Source: Acidimicrobiales bacterium (GTDB lineage Bacteria; Actinomycetota; Acidimicrobiia; Acidimicrobiales; Acidimicrobilacustridaceae). Taken from it: a DNA stretch of 7,699 nucleotides. The position numbers and the translations under genes were made by a program. The notes beneath the pieces were generated by a model. The model was not told the DNA's origin. It made no database searches and saw only the letters and a program-made list of their open reading frames with translations. The stretch lies in contig JALQSZ010000064.1 in the NCBI GenBank assembly GCA_023264135.1, forward strand, positions 1 to 7,699, read 5' to 3'. Shown piece after piece: positions 6,729-7,699 of the stretch. The first letter of the stretch is position 1; every line of letters starts with the position of its first letter.

Positions 6729-6745
6729 ATCGGGCAGAACCCGAT
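6729..6745. other. Small hairpin in the proS-rimP gap
   Basis: A 6-bp perfect stem (ATCGGG with CCCGAT) closes a 5-nt loop. Neither side is followed by a T run, so it is not a terminator. It lies in the proS 3' untranslated region, about 70 bp after the stop codon and upstream of the possible -10 box. It could be chance in GC-rich DNA or a 3'-end stabilising stem. Confidence 0.35.
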
Positions 6746-6812
6746 CGAAACCCGAAGAAAACCCTGTTCAGGCCGTGTTTTTCGTGTGAATCAATCGTGG
6801 ATCAACCGGCGC

Positions 6813-7699
6813 TCAATAGGAGCGAGCGACGATGGCGATCGCACCATCGGCGTGATCGGAAGCCGGCAACGAGCCATCGGGCATGACCAGGCAGCGGACC
6901 GTGACACTCGACTTGGCCAGTTCGGCCTCGCCGTCGGTGCCCAGGCTGGACCACGGGATTCGGGCCCATCCGATGGCGGCAGCTTCAGCGGCCTCGGCGA
7001 TGGTCGCGACATCGACCGTGCGCGAGTCGCGACGGGCAGTGGCTTCGGCAAGCAATTGCGCCTGACCCGCATCGAGTGCCGCAGCGACCGTTGCCGCGAT
7101 CCCATTGAGCGCAACCGCATCCTTCGCCCCACTGAATCGGTTGGCAAGGGTGACAACACCTTCGGTGAGGTCTCGCGGTCCGAGTTCGAGGCGAACGGGC
7201 ACACCCTTGAGTTCCCAGTCGGTGGCTCGTCGACCCATCGAGGTTTCAACGCGAATGTCGAGTTCAACCCGAATGCCAGCATCGGCAAGTTCGTCCGCAA
7301 GTGCACGACAACGTTCAATGACCGCGTCGTCGTCGCGAACGGCAAGCACAACAACTTGTACTGGCGCGAGTGCGGGTGGGATTCGCAAACCGTTGTCGTC
7401 TCCGTGACACATGATGAGCCCGCCAACCATGCGAGTTGAAACGCCCCACGATGTTGTCCATGCGTGTTGTTGCGTTCCCTCGTTGTCGAGGTACTGAATG
7501 TCGAATGCCTTTGCGAAGTTCTGACCGAGTTCATGACTCGTGCCCATTTGCAAGGCTTTTCCGTCACCCATCATCGCTTCGCAGGTCATCGTGTTGGTTG
7601 CGCCAGCAAAGCGTTCCTTTGCCGTCTTACGACCAACCACTACGGGCATCGCGAGTACATCGCGCATGAATGATTCATAGACATCGTGAAGGATTCGTT
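6813..7699 (-). CDS. proS: Prolyl-tRNA synthetase, C-terminal part (runs off right edge)
   Basis: ProRS, a class II aminoacyl-tRNA synthetase, attaches proline to tRNA-Pro. The window holds the last 294 residues; the N-terminus and motifs 1 and 2 lie outside. The visible part begins in RILHDVYESFMRDVLAMPVV and GRKTAKERFAGA, followed by EAMMGDGKALQMGTSHELGQ, then SWGVSTRMVGGLIM and HGDDNGLRIPP, which holds the class II motif 3 arginine. The anticodon-binding domain follows from about LAPVQVVVLAV, with TSMGRRATDWELKGVPVRLE and LGPRDLTEG. A C-terminal domain ends in IVARSY. This is the archaeal/eukaryote-like ProRS type, lacking the large editing insertion; the closing tyrosine is conserved in that type, and in the Thermus enzyme it reaches the active site. 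The zinc-binding cysteines found in some members are not evident here. It is separated from rimP by a terminator, yet the proS-rimP-nusA order is common in actinobacteria. Confidence 0.96.
   Translation of the reverse strand, partial: RILHDVYESFMRDVLAMPVVVGRKTAKERFAGATNTMTCEAMMGDGKALQMGTSHELGQNFAKAFDIQYLDNEGTQQHAWTTSWGVSTRMVGGLIMCHGDDNGLRIPPALAPVQVVVLAVRDDDAVIERCRALADELADAGIRVELDIRVETSMGRRATDWELKGVPVRLELGPRDLTEGVVTLANRFSGAKDAVALNGIAATVAAALDAGQAQLLAEATARRDSRTVDVATIAEAAEAAAIGWARIPWSSLGTDGEAELAKSSVTVRCLVMPDGSLPASDHADGAIAIVARSY

Noticed and set aside
6786..7439. Plus-strand open frame (217 codons) opposite proS
   Set aside because: Antisense to conserved ProRS motifs and without recognisable domains.

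Overview
The window is a GC-rich bacterial chromosome segment in which every supportable gene lies on the minus strand. It is a conserved translation and transcription housekeeping cluster. Read in the direction of transcription (right to left) the order is proS (3' part) - terminator/leader - rimP - nusA - infB - rbfA - truB - ribF (5' part). The gene order, the GTG and TTG starts, the Lys/Ala- and Gly/Pro-rich IF2 linker, a NusA without C-terminal acidic (AR) repeats, and a ProRS ending in an aromatic residue all suggest an Actinomycetota genome. A lineage such as Acidimicrobiia is possible, but that is inference and the genus cannot be named.

Layout: 6813-7699 holds the C-terminal half of prolyl-tRNA synthetase. 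The 253-bp gap 6560-6812 holds a strong minus-strand intrinsic terminator (6627-6659), a possible -10 box upstream of it (6692-6697), a weaker hairpin (6729-6745) and the rimP ribosome binding site. RimP (5975-6559) and NusA (4752-5975) share one base (TGATG). A 130-bp gap with an imperfect hairpin separates nusA from infB (1751-4621), which starts with TTG. A 54-bp gap with an 18-bp perfect palindrome precedes rbfA (1304-1696). rbfA overlaps truB (408-1307) by GTGA, and ribF follows truB after 13 bp and runs off the left edge.

The products work on ribosomes and transcripts. RimP and RbfA mature the 30S subunit, NusA controls elongation, pausing and termination, IF2 delivers initiator tRNA, TruB makes pseudouridine 55 in tRNA, ProRS charges tRNA-Pro, and RibF makes FMN/FAD. 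Overlaps and short gaps suggest rimP-nusA-infB-rbfA-truB-ribF is one transcription unit, with proS terminated separately or partly read through.

I found no mobile element, CRISPR array, RNA gene or accessory system. The points worth a second look are local: a possible leader attenuator, intergenic inverted repeats, the absence of ylxR and of a DHH-family gene at their usual places, and unusual low-complexity tails and linkers on RimP, NusA and IF2. I do not think the window holds a new biological system.
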